DNA from: Calditrichota bacterium
Lineage (GTDB): Bacteria > CLD3
Assembly: GCA_008501735.1 (NCBI GenBank)
Contig: QQUF01000035.1
Span: 1 to 64,000 of the forward strand
Direction: 5' to 3'
DNA: 64,000 nucleotides
Position 1 is the first letter of the stretch. The number at the start of each line of letters is the position of its first letter. The position numbers were made by a program, and so were the translations under genes. The notes under the pieces are model-generated. The model worked only from the letters and a program-made list of their open reading frames with translations, was not told where the DNA came from and searched no databases. Below are positions 13,126-22,786 of the stretch, piece after piece.

Positions 13126-14138
13126 TTTTTTGCTTTTAGCCTCTTAATGTCTCGCTCAATCTCTCTCAGGCTTTGCTCCTTTTCCTCTTTCTTGAGTTCG
13201 AGTTTGTATTTTTCAAATTCTTCTGTCGATTTTTCAATTGCTTTTTGATGAGATATTTTTCCTGCGTGCGTCAAAAGTTCTCTTCCGTTCATCTGCAAAA
13301 TCTCATCTAATTTTTTTACCCAATCTTTCATAAACATTGGTTTGTGTTGTTGTGCCATTGTTTCTGCAAAAGCAAGGTATTGCTCAACCAAAAGTCCAAG
13401 TAATTTTATTTCGTTTTCATTGAGATAATTTTTGGCAATGCTAATGTCTGACTTTCTAATTTTTACAACATTTTTTTTGTCGTAAGATTGCATTCCGAGA
13501 AGTGGCAAATTTGCATCAACTCTTCGGTAAACCAATTCTGCGGCTGTTTGTTCGCTAATTGCCCAAAGTAACTTGTTTTGCACAATTTTAAAAAATTCTA
13601 CTGTCTTTTCATTTTTCGGGTCGTAGTCAATGCTTGTTGTGTAAATATCTTTTATCTTTTGGTAGAAAAAACGCTCGGACAAACGGATTTCACGGATTCT
13701 CTCTTGCAACTCGTTAAAATAATTCATTGAATTACCTGTTTTAAAACGGTCATCGTTTAAGGTAAAACCTTTTACAATGTGTTCTTTGAGCCGTTTTGTT
13801 GCCCAAATTCTAAACTGAGTTCCTTGTTGAGATTTTACTCTGTAACCAACTGAAATTATTACATCAAGATTGTAGTATTTAACTTGTTTTTCCTGTGTTT
13901 TTCCTTCAATCGCTCCGTGTTTTGTGGTATGTGCGAAAAATGCACATACCAGTTTTTCCTCTAATTCTCCTTCACTGAAAATATTACTAATATGTCTGTT
14001 TACAGTCGTTCTATCCTTACCAAAAAGCAAAGCCATTTGTTCTTGTGTGAGCCAAACGGTTTCGTCTTGAATTGTTACTTCAAGTTTGGCTTCGCCGTTC
14101 TCGGTTTGGTAAATTAAAATTTCGCCTAAATTTTCCAT
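13122..14138 (-). CDS. rhuM: RhuM family protein inside the type III R-M operon
   Basis: A 338-residue protein of the RhuM (virulence protein RhuM/DUF4062-unrelated) family, named after a Salmonella SPI-3 gene and often found between mod and res or hsd genes. The N-terminal half contains a predicted DNA-binding helix-turn-helix (TVWLTQEQMALLFGKDRTTV) and the family signature KYYNLDVIISVGYRV followed by RIWAT. The C-terminal third is a charged helical/coiled-coil tail rich in Lys and Glu. Its biochemical role is unknown; location suggests a regulator or accessory factor of the restriction system. It starts nine bases downstream of mod and overlaps res by four bases. Confidence 0.9.
   Translation of the reverse strand: MENLGEILIYQTENGEAKLEVTIQDETVWLTQEQMALLFGKDRTTVNRHISNIFSEGELEEKLVCAFFAHTTKHGAIEGKTQEKQVKYYNLDVIISVGYRVKSQQGTQFRIWATKRLKEHIVKGFTLNDDRFKTGNSMNYFNELQERIREIRLSERFFYQKIKDIYTTSIDYDPKNEKTVEFFKIVQNKLLWAISEQTAAELVYRRVDANLPLLGMQSYDKKNVVKIRKSDISIAKNYLNENEIKLLGLLVEQYLAFAETMAQQHKPMFMKDWVKKLDEILQMNGRELLTHAGKISHQKAIEKSTEEFEKYKLELKKEEKEQSLREIERDIKRLKAKK
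13925..13951. repeat. 10-bp perfect inverted repeat inside rhuM
   Basis: TGGTATGTGC and its exact complement are separated by seven A/T-rich bases within the rhuM coding region (it encodes VCAFFAHT). It may form an mRNA hairpin between mod and res, or simply reflect coding of the repeated Cys-Ala-Phe/Ala-His residues. Confidence 0.5.
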
Positions 14139-14147
14139 AAAAACTCC

Positions 14148-16046
14148 TTAAATGGTTTTAAACTCAATTCCTGAATCTTTCATTTGTAAAACAGTGTTGG
14201 TTTTCAGTTGGTCGTTTCCTTTGAACAATTTGTCTAAAGCAATGACTTTTTGCGGTTGTTCAGAAATGACTTTTTCAATGATTTCCTGCGTTGCTTTTTC
14301 AAGCATTAAAACAAGCTCATTGCCATTTACACAGTAATAATTTTGTTTGTGTTCGACTTTGCTGTTTAGGTCTTTTCCACTTTTGAGCAGGAGTTCGTAA
14401 AGCATTTTTTCAGTCGTTGCCGATTCTGAAACAGGGTCAACGAAAAGCCTCATTTGTTCTTCAAGTTCTTTCGCATCTTTGTTCTGTGTTTGTTGCCATT
14501 GTTTGAAGTTGCTTTCGGTGAGTTTTAGAACCTTAAAACCTAAATCAATATTTTTCTCTTCTGTCGGTTCTAAGTCTAATTCGCCGTTCTTTTTTTCTTT
14601 TTCGGCTTCTAATTCTTCTTGGATTTTTTTGCCTGCTCTACGGATTCGTTCTTTGGCAATTTCTGCAATGGTTTTGTAACCTGCTTTGAATGCTTCTTTT
14701 TTAGGGTCGCAAAGTTCGGGTAGCTGAACACAAATGTATTTTCTCTTTCCGCCGTCTTCTTTGTTCAAATCCATTACTGCGTGAGCAGATACTGAAGAAC
14801 CTGCAAAAAAGTCCAAGTAAATCCCATCTAAATCATCTTTCTCATTTATTGTAAACCCGAAAAAAAAATTAATCAAACTTGCTGGTTTTGGAAAACTAAA
14901 TATATTAGGACCTAACAGTTCCTCAACCTCTTTTGTTCCTTCTTGATTAAAAGGTCCATTAAGAAGAGACAATGGCTTTCCTTTCCGAATTCTTCCGTTT
15001 ATATCTTTTAAATAAACCTTTGCCCTAACGCTATATTCTTCATTCTTTTTCTTTTTAAAAACTACTTCATTTTTCTCAATCGCTTCAATAAGTCTCTTTT
15101 TTCCCCATACCCATTGTTTTCGTGGGCTAATAATTTCACCATTAAACTCAATTGAGTATTGGAGATTTTCCCTATCATCTAAACTATTTGTCATTAGTGG
15201 CTGTGTTACAAAACCTCCACGAGATTCATATCTTTCATCTCGGCTTTTATCATAAACTTTACTTTGTTCTTTAGTTAGAATAGATTCGATGTTTTGAATT
15301 TCGGTTTTAGAATAGCAAAGAATGTATTCGTGTACGTCTATAAATCCCTTTGTCTTAGCACCAGCTCCATACTTATTTTTCCAACAAACTGTTCCTATAC
15401 AATTCTCTTCGCCAAAAATCTCATTCATTACTAAACGTAAATTATGGACTTCGTTGTCGTCAATCGAGACAAAAATCACTCCGTCTTGCCTTAACAAGTT
15501 TTTCGCAAGAAATAATCTCGGATACATCATATTTAGCCAATTGCTGTGGTACTGACCGTTCTCTTTGCTGTTTTTCCGAAACATTCCGTCTTTGGTCAAA
15601 AAGCCGTCTTCGTCTTTGTCACCGACTCTTTTTTCGTATTCACCTTTCGTTTCGGAGAATTTGTCAGGATAAATAAAAGAATCGTTTCCTGTGTTGTAAG
15701 GTGGGTCGATGTAAATCATTTTCACTTTTCCGAAGTAGCTTTTTTGCAAGACTTTCAGAACTTCCAAATTCTCACCTTCAATAAAAATATTTTCAGTTTC
15801 GTCAAAGTTCTCAGATTCTTCCTTTACAGGCTCAAGGGTTTTGGTAGTTGGAGTTTGTAAGACTTTAAAGGATTCGCTTTTTCCTGCCCAATTCAAGACG
15901 TAACGTTCATTGTTGAAATTTATATTTTCGCCAAGAGTTGCTTGGAGTTTTTCCCAATCAATTTTTCCTTCTGCAAAAACTTCAGGGAGAATTTCTTTGA
16001 GTTGTTTTAATTTTTCTTCTTGAGGTGTTAGACTTTTTCCGTCCAT
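14148..16046 (-). CDS. mod: Type III DNA methyltransferase, Mod subunit
   Basis: Site-specific DNA adenine methyltransferase that provides both modification and sequence recognition for the type III system; 632 residues. It has the beta-class order: catalytic motif IV DPPYNTG (114-120) precedes the SAM-binding motif I LDFFAGSS (411-418). The roughly 220-residue stretch between them, especially 215-390, is the target recognition region and shows no internal repeats or simple-sequence tracts that would suggest phase variation. A 20-base cluster GKVKMIYIDPPYN is typical of Mod. It is the first gene of the mod-rhuM-res operon. Confidence 0.95.
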   Translation of the reverse strand: MDGKSLTPQEEKLKQLKEILPEVFAEGKIDWEKLQATLGENINFNNERYVLNWAGKSESFKVLQTPTTKTLEPVKEESENFDETENIFIEGENLEVLKVLQKSYFGKVKMIYIDPPYNTGNDSFIYPDKFSETKGEYEKRVGDKDEDGFLTKDGMFRKNSKENGQYHSNWLNMMYPRLFLAKNLLRQDGVIFVSIDDNEVHNLRLVMNEIFGEENCIGTVCWKNKYGAGAKTKGFIDVHEYILCYSKTEIQNIESILTKEQSKVYDKSRDERYESRGGFVTQPLMTNSLDDRENLQYSIEFNGEIISPRKQWVWGKKRLIEAIEKNEVVFKKKKNEEYSVRAKVYLKDINGRIRKGKPLSLLNGPFNQEGTKEVEELLGPNIFSFPKPASLINFFFGFTINEKDDLDGIYLDFFAGSSVSAHAVMDLNKEDGGKRKYICVQLPELCDPKKEAFKAGYKTIAEIAKERIRRAGKKIQEELEAEKEKKNGELDLEPTEEKNIDLGFKVLKLTESNFKQWQQTQNKDAKELEEQMRLFVDPVSESATTEKMLYELLLKSGKDLNSKVEHKQNYYCVNGNELVLMLEKATQEIIEKVISEQPQKVIALDKLFKGNDQLKTNTVLQMKDSGIEFKTI

Positions 16047-16181
16047 AATTTTTATTACTCATTTTTTTGGGGATTGGTTTTGCCAACAAATTTTCACTAA
16101 AAGTGAATTTTAAAATCTATCAAATTAAAATCATTTTACAAACAATTTAACTCTCCAAAGTTACACAAGGTCTGACAGATT

Positions 16182-16259
16182 CAATTGTGGCGACAGTGTT
16201 GCTACAATTTCTTAACTTGAGAACAATTGTGTCATCATTGATGTCACAATTATCTTCTC
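16182..16259. repeat. Two tandem palindromes upstream of mod
   Basis: Two adjacent hairpin-forming sequences share AATTGTG/CACAATT arms. The first, about 16182-16209, pairs AATTGTGGCGACA with TGTTGCTACAATT, with two G-U pairs. The second, 16219-16259, has GAGAA/TTCTC ends, a 7-bp AATTGTG/CACAATT block and a CATC/GATG tip. They lie between the nitrilase stop and the mod start. They could terminate nitrilase transcription, be a mobile palindromic element, or bind a regulator of mod; there is no U-tract after them. Confidence 0.45.
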
Positions 16260-16264
16260 ATAAT

Positions 16265-16966
16265 CTAATTTACCCTACAATCAAAAACCAAAACTCCTTC
16301 TTCGGCTTCATTCAATTGCTCAACTAACAAGCCTTCTTTGTTCCAAATTGCAGATTTTCCTGTACAAACTCCATCTTCCGAATCGCCAACAGAGTTTGAC
16401 ATTAAAGCTGTCATCGAATATTTTTTGGCAATTTCGGACAAAGTTTTAGTTGCTTGTTCAACTCCATTTTTGGTTTTAGCAACACTTGCGATGTAAATTT
16501 TTGCTCCGTTTCTAAAAGCGTTTTCAGAATGTTCAGGAATTGAAATTTCGTAGCAAATCGCAAAGGTAATTTTATTTTGGAGTAAGCCAATAGAGTTTTC
16601 TCCACTTACAAAAAATGCTTCTTCGTCAGAGTGTAAATATTTTTTAGAATAAATTTGCCTTACTTGGTTTGATTGAAAAATCACTAAACTAATACAAGTC
16701 CCCAAATCGTTTTTAGTTGGCATTCCGACGCAAATCGTGATTTGGTTTTTGTCGCTTAAATTTTGGAAAACGTCAAATCTTTTGTCGTCTTTAGTTGATG
16801 CTAATTTTTTCGCTAAAGTCGGTTCGTAGCCCGTCAAGGAAAGTTCTGGGAAAACTATGACTTCTGCTTCTTTTTTAATCGCAAGGTCAATTAGTCTTTT
16901 GTGGTTTTCAATGTTTTTTTGAACTTCACCTCTGATTGGTTTTGTTTGTGCTACACAGATTTTCAT
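16265..16966 (-). CDS. Carbon-nitrogen hydrolase (nitrilase superfamily)
   Basis: A 233-residue single-domain amidase/nitrilase-fold enzyme that hydrolyses a non-peptide C-N bond. The Glu-Lys-Cys triad is visible: E41 in FPELSLTGYEP, K109 in YSKKYLH and C138 in FAICYEIS. Its small size without extra domains fits the branch of unassigned amidases near omega-amidase and carbamoylputrescine hydrolase, but the substrate cannot be named. It starts directly after the TAA of the upstream lipoprotein gene and is the last gene of the comM-kinase-lipoprotein-nitrilase operon. Confidence 0.88.
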   Translation of the reverse strand: MKICVAQTKPIRGEVQKNIENHKRLIDLAIKKEAEVIVFPELSLTGYEPTLAKKLASTKDDKRFDVFQNLSDKNQITICVGMPTKNDLGTCISLVIFQSNQVRQIYSKKYLHSDEEAFFVSGENSIGLLQNKITFAICYEISIPEHSENAFRNGAKIYIASVAKTKNGVEQATKTLSEIAKKYSMTALMSNSVGDSEDGVCTGKSAIWNKEGLLVEQLNEAEEGVLVFDCRVN

Positions 16967-17632
16967 TTAAAAACTACTTTCTTCAACTTCAGATTTATCA
17001 GTTTTGACAAGTTGCAAATTTTGCTCACTCACTTTAAAGTAGTTCGTCTCACTCCAACTCCAACCTCTTTGCTCTCTTAGATTTACTCCGCTTGCTTTGA
17101 ACCAAACGGCAATTGTGTCATTTTTTGTTGTCAAAACTATTTCTTCAAAGGTCTCTTGAACAGTTGCAGTAAATGGAGTTGTCGGACAATTTTCTCGCAA
17201 CTTAATCAGAACCTTTTCATCACCCACAAATGACTTTTTCAAAAACCCTAAATGATTTTCAGAACATTGGTAACTCAAATTTAAAGCTGTCAAGATTTTG
17301 CATTTCAAATTGCTTCTGTCTTCCTTTACTTCTCCGTCCCAATCGCACTCACTTCCGATAAAAGTAGCGACAAAAGCTAAAGCTGCTTTTTCGGGCTTTG
17401 AAATTGTTTTACAAAAATCTTCATTGATAAAAATTGTACTAACTTCTGAGCCTAATTTCTTGTCAAACTGATTTTCACGCCAAAGAAATCTTGTTACTTT
17501 CCCTTTCTTTTTTTCAACTTTGAGAACCTCTTTTTGAACAGACTCTTCTAATTTTTTTTGAGGTTCTTTTGCTTCACCACAACTCATTAAAATCACTGCT
17601 GAAAAAATTAGGGAAATTATTTTAAACTTCAT
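16967..17632 (-). CDS. Predicted lipoprotein of unknown function
   Basis: A 221-residue exported lipoprotein. The best start is ATG 17632, with GGTGA five bases before it, giving MKFKIISLIFSAVILMSC with lipobox LMSC. A longer frame reaching back to 17713 would overlap the end of the kinase gene and bury the signal. The mature part contains several cysteines (GSECDWDGE, LKCKI, SYQCSE, ENCPTT), an even number that may form disulfides in the periplasm. I recognise no family. It sits between a histidine kinase and a nitrilase in an apparent operon. Confidence 0.75.
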   Translation of the reverse strand: MKFKIISLIFSAVILMSCGEAKEPQKKLEESVQKEVLKVEKKKGKVTRFLWRENQFDKKLGSEVSTIFINEDFCKTISKPEKAALAFVATFIGSECDWDGEVKEDRSNLKCKILTALNLSYQCSENHLGFLKKSFVGDEKVLIKLRENCPTTPFTATVQETFEEIVLTTKNDTIAVWFKASGVNLREQRGWSWSETNYFKVSEQNLQLVKTDKSEVEESSF

Positions 17633-17651
17633 AAAATCACCAAAATAAGTT

Positions 17652-19025
17652 TTAAAAATTGATTTTAAATTTCGTCCAAGATTTTCCGTCAGAATCGACT
17701 TCAACAGTTCCATTGTGGTTCTCGATGATTCTTTTGCTAAGGTAAAGCCCGAGTCCGCTTCCTGTATCTTTTGTCGTGAAAAATGGTTCGAAAATTGACT
17801 TCCTTACTTGTTGTGAAATTCCTTTTCCATTGTCTTCAAAAGTTATTTCAATTTTGCTTTTTACCTTTTTCAAACGAATCTTAATTTTACCTTCTTCGTT
17901 TTCAAAAGCATCTTTAGAATTGAGCAAAAAGTTCAAAAAAACTTGTTGAAGTTGTGGTGAATTTCCTTCAATAAAAAATTCTTCCGAACCACCACTTTGA
18001 AAATCAACTTCAATTCCAAAATCCGCAAAATCTTCTTGCACACCGTTTGAAACTCTTCTCAAAAGTGCTTTCAAATTAATTTTTTCAAAGCTAATATTTT
18101 CGTCATTTTTGGAAAACTCAAGATAGTTAGTAAGAATTTTTCCGAGTCTGTCAACTTCTTCAGGAATGAAATCGAAAATTGGGTCTTCCTTTTCTTTACC
18201 ATATTTCCGTTTGATTCTTTGAGCTGTGGAATTTATGATTCCGAGTGGGTTTCGGATTTCGTGAGCAATTCCGGCAGCCATTCTTCCCATTGCCAAAAGG
18301 TTTTCATTTTTGATGAGTTGTTTTTCACTCGCACTGATTTGGAAATAAACGCTGATTTGTGCCAAAGTGAGTAAAATTATAAAGAACAAACAAACTCCAC
18401 CGATGAGAAAAATTTTGTCTTTAAATTCAATGAAACCTGCAAAAGTTCCAAGCCCAACTTCTGCACAAAGCACAAAGTTCACCTCTTCATCAACATCAAT
18501 TCCAGCGAAGTAAACTTTAAAAAATGCGTCTTCTGATTGGTAAAGGTCAGAATGAGTTGGAAAGCCAATTCGAGCAAGTTCGATTTCATTCGGGTAAATT
18601 ATTTGAAATTGAGACTTTTCTCCAGTGATTAAATCCTCATTCGTGCTGACAATGATTTTTCCACTTGAATCAAGAATCGTGATTTCTTGCAACTCTTGAA
18701 TTTTAGCAATTTCTTGCAAGCGAATTTGAGTGAAAAAAAGTTCTTGCTCAAAACTGTAAACAGGTAAAAGTAACTTTCCACCTCTTTGCCTTCCACGAAG
18801 CTGTTCAAAGAACGAGCCTTGTTGGGTTTCTTTTTCAGAAAGGCTTTGGGCAATTTCGGTTGCAGTAGTTTGAGTTAAAGCAATCAGTCTTCGGTCAAGT
18901 TCTTCGTTAAAATACTTGATTGCTTCGTCGTAAATGTACCAAATAGAAGCGTAAAGTGCGAACACAGTGATGAACCCAAATGCCGAAACAATCAGCAGAC
19001 TTTTTTTGTTAGTTGGGAATTTCAA
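17652..19025 (-). CDS. Membrane sensor histidine kinase without a nearby response regulator
   Basis: A 457-residue two-component sensor. Membrane segments at about 10-32 and 205-228 enclose a 170-residue extracytoplasmic region that reads like a single PAS/Cache sensor ([16 protein letters not shown]). The transmitter has the phosphoacceptor H255 in [10 protein letters not shown] and an HATPase_c domain with N-box LLNSKDAF, G1 DNGKGIS, F-box EPFFTTK and G2 GSGLGL. No HAMP domain is evident. The start overlaps the stop of comM by four bases (ATGA). No response regulator lies in the window, so the partner is elsewhere. Confidence 0.92.
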   Translation of the reverse strand: MKFPTNKKSLLIVSAFGFITVFALYASIWYIYDEAIKYFNEELDRRLIALTQTTATEIAQSLSEKETQQGSFFEQLRGRQRGGKLLLPVYSFEQELFFTQIRLQEIAKIQELQEITILDSSGKIIVSTNEDLITGEKSQFQIIYPNEIELARIGFPTHSDLYQSEDAFFKVYFAGIDVDEEVNFVLCAEVGLGTFAGFIEFKDKIFLIGGVCLFFIILLTLAQISVYFQISASEKQLIKNENLLAMGRMAAGIAHEIRNPLGIINSTAQRIKRKYGKEKEDPIFDFIPEEVDRLGKILTNYLEFSKNDENISFEKINLKALLRRVSNGVQEDFADFGIEVDFQSGGSEEFFIEGNSPQLQQVFLNFLLNSKDAFENEEGKIKIRLKKVKSKIEITFEDNGKGISQQVRKSIFEPFFTTKDTGSGLGLYLSKRIIENHNGTVEVDSDGKSWTKFKINF

Positions 19026-20569
19026 TTGTTCGTGTTAAAAGAAAGTGAACGGTCTAAACTTCGGTACTGGATTGCTTCGCCAATGTGTTGTGGGAGCAAT
19101 TTTTCAGATTTCTCCAAGTCGGCAATTGTTCGGGCAACTTTGAGAATTCTGTCGTAAGCTCTTGCCGAAAGTCCGAGTTTGTTAATTGCCATTTTTAGCA
19201 AATTTTCACCTTCAGAATCAACTGCACAAAATTCTCGAATCTGTCTTGAAGTCATATCAGAATTTGCAAAAACTCCTTTTGATTTTTCAAATCTTTCGTT
19301 CTGAATTTGTCTTGCTTCGATAACTTTGCCACGAATTGACTCGGAATTTTCGCTGATTTCTTTTGAAGCAAGTTCTTTGAAAGGAACAGCAGGAACTTCA
19401 ATTTGAATGTCAATTCTGTCAAGCAAAGGTCCGGAAACTCGTGAAAAGTATCTCTGAATTTGAACAGGTGAACAAGTGCATTCCTTTTGATTTGAACCAA
19501 AGTAACCACAAGGGCAAGGATTCATCGAAGCAATAAGAATGAAATTTGCAGGATAAGTAAGTGAAAGAGTTGCTCTTGAAATCGTTACCTTTCCATCTTC
19601 AAGTGGTTGTCTCATTACTTCAAGAACACTTTTCTTAAATTCAGGCAATTCATCAAGAAACAACACTCCGTGATGAGCCAACGAGATTTCTCCTGGTTTT
19701 GGAATTGTTGAGCCTCCGACAAGTCCAGCGTCAGAAATTGTGTGATGCGGACTTCTGAAAGGTCGAGTTGCAATTAATGCTTTTTCCGACGGAAGCAAAC
19801 CTGCAACTGAGTAAATTTTGGTAGTTTCAAGTGCTTCGTCAAGAACTAAATCTGGTAAAATTGTCGCAAGTCTTTTTGCTAACATTGTTTTTCCAGAACC
19901 TGGAGGACCTGTCATCAAAATATTATGACTTCCAGCAGCAGCAACTTCCAAAGCACGTTTCGCGTGTGCTTGACCTTTCACGTCGGAAAAGTCGAAAGCG
20001 TAGTTGCTTGAATTTGAAAAAATTTCAGTTAGGTCAACTTTGTGAGGTTTGAGTTCAGTTTCATCATTCAGAAAATCAACAACTTCTCTTAAGTTTTCAA
20101 CAGGAATTACTTCCAAACCTTCAACGATTGCCGCTTCAGTTGCATTTTCTTTCGGAATAAAGAGCCTTTTAAAATTATCTTTCTTGGCATTCAAAGAAAT
20201 TGGTAAAGCTCCTCTAACAGGACGAATTGAACCGTCAAGCGAAAGTTCACCGAGAATGATTGTGTCTTTTAATTTTTCTAAAGGAATTTGTCCTGAAGCA
20301 GAAAGAATTCCGAGTGCAATTGGAAGGTCAAGAGCAGAACCTTCTTTCCGAATGTCAGCGGGAGCTAAGTTTACGGTAATTTTCATTAAGGGGAAATTTA
20401 GGAACGAATTTTTGATTGCAGCGGAAACTCTTTCTCGCGACTCACGAACGGCTCCGTCAGGCAAACCAACAACAATGAATGCAGGAATTGCTTTTTCAAG
20501 ATGAGTTTCAACTTCAATTTTGTAAGCGTCAACTCCAATTGTTGCACTGCTAAAAACTTTAGAAATCAT
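19022..20569 (-). CDS. comM: YifB/ComM family Mg-chelatase-like AAA+ ATPase
   Basis: A 515-residue ATPase. ComM of Vibrio is a hexameric helicase that helps branch migration during integration of transforming DNA; the family is also called Mg chelatase-like. The N-terminal LonC-like domain has [16 protein letters not shown] and [19 protein letters not shown]. The AAA+ core has Walker A GPPGSGKT (221-228), [16 protein letters not shown], and Walker [11 protein letters not shown] zinc-type cluster [15 protein letters not shown] follows and the lid ends with [20 protein letters not shown]. Every family hallmark is present. Its stop overlaps the kinase start. Confidence 0.95.
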   Translation of the reverse strand: MISKVFSSATIGVDAYKIEVETHLEKAIPAFIVVGLPDGAVRESRERVSAAIKNSFLNFPLMKITVNLAPADIRKEGSALDLPIALGILSASGQIPLEKLKDTIILGELSLDGSIRPVRGALPISLNAKKDNFKRLFIPKENATEAAIVEGLEVIPVENLREVVDFLNDETELKPHKVDLTEIFSNSSNYAFDFSDVKGQAHAKRALEVAAAGSHNILMTGPPGSGKTMLAKRLATILPDLVLDEALETTKIYSVAGLLPSEKALIATRPFRSPHHTISDAGLVGGSTIPKPGEISLAHHGVLFLDELPEFKKSVLEVMRQPLEDGKVTISRATLSLTYPANFILIASMNPCPCGYFGSNQKECTCSPVQIQRYFSRVSGPLLDRIDIQIEVPAVPFKELASKEISENSESIRGKVIEARQIQNERFEKSKGVFANSDMTSRQIREFCAVDSEGENLLKMAINKLGLSARAYDRILKVARTIADLEKSEKLLPQHIGEAIQYRSLDRSLSFNTNN

Positions 20570-20938
20570 TTCGGCAACCTCATTTTTGGGTAAAGTCCTT
20601 TTAAAATGGTTTACTGAATTTGCTTATTTTTTAATGGATTAAAATAAAGTATTGGAAGGGAGTTTGGAAATGATTTTTTGATTAGAAACTTTTGTACATA
20701 GAAAAAGGGAATTTGCCCCAATGCAATTCCCTTAATCATCCCATTTCTGACCAAGAGCCGAGCACATTAACTAATTTGTTTTTGTGCGTTCGACAAGTAA
20801 GCTGATTTGAATAATTACAAATTGCGTACCAACTTTTATTTCCTCTCAAAAAGAGGCTTTCAAAGAGTTTAAATAAATTTTTGGAGTAAATCGAAAATAG
20901 TGTTTACGAAAATTCGTAGTATCTTGTTAAAATTTCGC
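20570..20938. other. Intergenic region between comM and the TPR-Fis gene
   Basis: About 370 bases without a gene. It contains a 9-bp stem hairpin (20705-20733) and a shorter CCTCT/AGAGG hairpin at 20842-20856. It is otherwise AT-rich, and includes the presumed promoter of comM near 20580-20680, where I could not pick out a clear box. Confidence 0.5.
20705..20733 (-). terminator. Hairpin with T-run, probable terminator
   Basis: AAGGGAATT pairs perfectly with AATTCCCTT across an 11-base loop. On the minus strand the stem is followed by TTTC within a T-rich context, so it could end transcription of the TPR-Fis gene about 200 bases after its stop codon. Confidence 0.5.
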
Positions 20939-22174
20939 CTATTTCTTTGACGAAGGATTAATTCCTAAGGAATCCATTTTACTACGAAGTGTGGAAGTTG
21001 GAAGGTCTAAACTTTTTGCAGCTTTAGAAACATTGAAGTCAGCACGATTAAGTGCTTCATTAATTATGTGTTTGTCGTAAGATTCGAGCATTGCAGAATA
21101 GGATTTATCTTCTTCAAAACCAAAATCACCTGCTTTACCAGTTAACTCTGCTCTCACTTCTTTTCTGATTTTTAAGAACTTGAGGTTTTTTTCAACTTGT
21201 TTTAGCTCAGGTAAGTTTGGATAGTTTTTATAAAAATCTAAACTTCGTAAGTAAAATCTTTCAGCTTTCTCAAATTGCTCTAACTCTGCATAAACAACAC
21301 CAAGATTTAAATTAATTGCAGCTTCATCCATTGCAGATTTTACAGTTTCTTGATTATACTGCAAAGCGTACTTAAAACAAAGCAGTGCATCTTTTGATTC
21401 TTTTTCTTTAAAGTCAAGCATTCCAATGTAAAGATTTGAGCGAATGATTCCCAAATGGTCACCATAATATTCAGCAATATCTTTTCTTTCAGAAAAAAGT
21501 TGTCGTGCTTTATCGAATTCTCTTCTTTTTAGATATGCATTACCAAGATTTCCGAGGACTTTTCCCTTTTTATAATTTGGATAGCCGTCTAAAGCATTTT
21601 CAAAATACTTAACAGCTTCATCGGAAAGTCCAATTGTAAAACAAATTATCCCAAGAACATTGTTTGCTTCGGCAATAACTTCTTTACTGTCAATATCCGA
21701 ACCGAGAACCTTTTGTAAAATTGATTGAGCTTCTAAAAGATTCCCTGTTTTTCTTAATATTTTTGCGAGAACAACATAAGATTTTGCACAAGACCTTTTA
21801 CAAACGCTAATTGCAACGTCAATATATTTTCTTGCTTTTGCGATATTATTTCTATTTAGGAGAGAGTTAGCATACTCGTAAAAAATGTCTTGTTTTTCTT
21901 CTGGAGTTGATGCTAAAGAAAGGCAAAATTCGAAATGCTTATCAGCCTTTTTGTGAGAGATTTTTTCATAAATTTTTGCACACGCCAAATTGACTCTGAA
22001 GCGAATTGAAGGTGGTTCACTCTTAGCGGTTTCCTCCGCCTTTTTACAAACTGCTTTGTAAAATTCCTCCTTACTGCCAAATTTATCAACATTAATCTTT
22101 AATTGGTCAAAACCAAGTAAAGCATCAATATCCTCAATAATTTGGTCTAGTTCTATATTGTCAATTATTGTCAT
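20939..22174 (-). CDS. TPR protein with C-terminal Fis-type helix-turn-helix
   Basis: A 411-residue cytoplasmic protein. Residues about 60-330 are tetratricopeptide-type helical repeats (for example KGKVLGNLGNAYLKRREFDK and EAAINLNLGVVYAELEQFEK), a protein-binding scaffold. Residues about 365-405 (IINEALNRADFNVSKAAKSL then PTSTLRSKMDSLGI) are a clear HTH_8/Fis motif, the DNA-binding end usually found on NtrC-type activators. The AAA+ sigma-54 domain and receiver domain that normally accompany it are both absent. This suggests a DNA-binding regulator controlled through protein contacts. It is a single-gene unit. Confidence 0.85.
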   Translation of the reverse strand: MTIIDNIELDQIIEDIDALLGFDQLKINVDKFGSKEEFYKAVCKKAEETAKSEPPSIRFRVNLACAKIYEKISHKKADKHFEFCLSLASTPEEKQDIFYEYANSLLNRNNIAKARKYIDVAISVCKRSCAKSYVVLAKILRKTGNLLEAQSILQKVLGSDIDSKEVIAEANNVLGIICFTIGLSDEAVKYFENALDGYPNYKKGKVLGNLGNAYLKRREFDKARQLFSERKDIAEYYGDHLGIIRSNLYIGMLDFKEKESKDALLCFKYALQYNQETVKSAMDEAAINLNLGVVYAELEQFEKAERFYLRSLDFYKNYPNLPELKQVEKNLKFLKIRKEVRAELTGKAGDFGFEEDKSYSAMLESYDKHIINEALNRADFNVSKAAKSLDLPTSTLRSKMDSLGINPSSKK

Positions 22175-22212
22175 TCTAAAAAAATAGCTTACTTGTCGAT
22201 AAATTGGGGATT

Positions 22213-22605
22213 TTAGTCTTCTAAAATTGTAATCATACCTTCAGGAGTTTCATAAATAATGAACCCATTCTGGTCAGTTGTAAAACCGATGACTTGCAAA
22301 TTACTATTCGAAGTAATTGTGTGTACAGTGCCATCTGGACTTACGTATCTTGCAAGCTTGTGGTCAATGATTTTTACATTAATTGGATTATTAAATGTAA
22401 TTGTTTCATTTGGACCAACATACAAGATGTTAGGAAATTGTTCTTCATTTTCAGAGCCAGCAGAATTAGTCTCAACACCTTCTTCATTGGGAACCGAAGA
22501 GTTAATCAATGGTGCTTCTGATGAAAGGATTTCATCTTGTGAACCTTCCGTACAGCCGAAAAGCAAAAAACTTCCGAGTAATGAAATTATGAGAAATTTG
22601 AACAT
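22213..22605 (-). CDS. Small predicted lipoprotein
   Basis: A 130-residue lipoprotein with signal peptide FLIISLLGSFLLFGC (lipobox LFGC) and a long acidic, Ser/Glu/Asn-rich linker (about 22-56) of the kind that spaces a lipoprotein head from the membrane. The C-terminal 70 residues form a short beta-rich domain (YVGPNETITFNNPINVKII, RYVSPDGTVHTI, FIIYETPEG). A strong GGAGGA lies 12 bases before the ATG. No homologue is recognised. It lies 38 bases upstream of the TPR-Fis gene on the same strand and may be co-transcribed. Confidence 0.7.
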   Translation of the reverse strand: MFKFLIISLLGSFLLFGCTEGSQDEILSSEAPLINSSVPNEEGVETNSAGSENEEQFPNILYVGPNETITFNNPINVKIIDHKLARYVSPDGTVHTITSNSNLQVIGFTTDQNGFIIYETPEGMITILED

Positions 22606-22786
22606 TTTGTTAAACGTTCCTCCACTTGAGTTTTGAGAAAATAACTTAAAGTTATGATTTTATTAGTCTAAGAAATATAATGTCTAATCTTTTAGTTGAA
22701 AAGATTAATTTTTAAAATTCTTTTGTACTTTGTAAAAAACCTTCTCTTTTTTAACTTTCCGCTTCAAAAAAATCGTGGTCTTTTGT

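Noticed and set aside
17633-17713. Longer start of the lipoprotein next to the kinase
   Set aside because: The extension overlaps the kinase end and hides the signal peptide.
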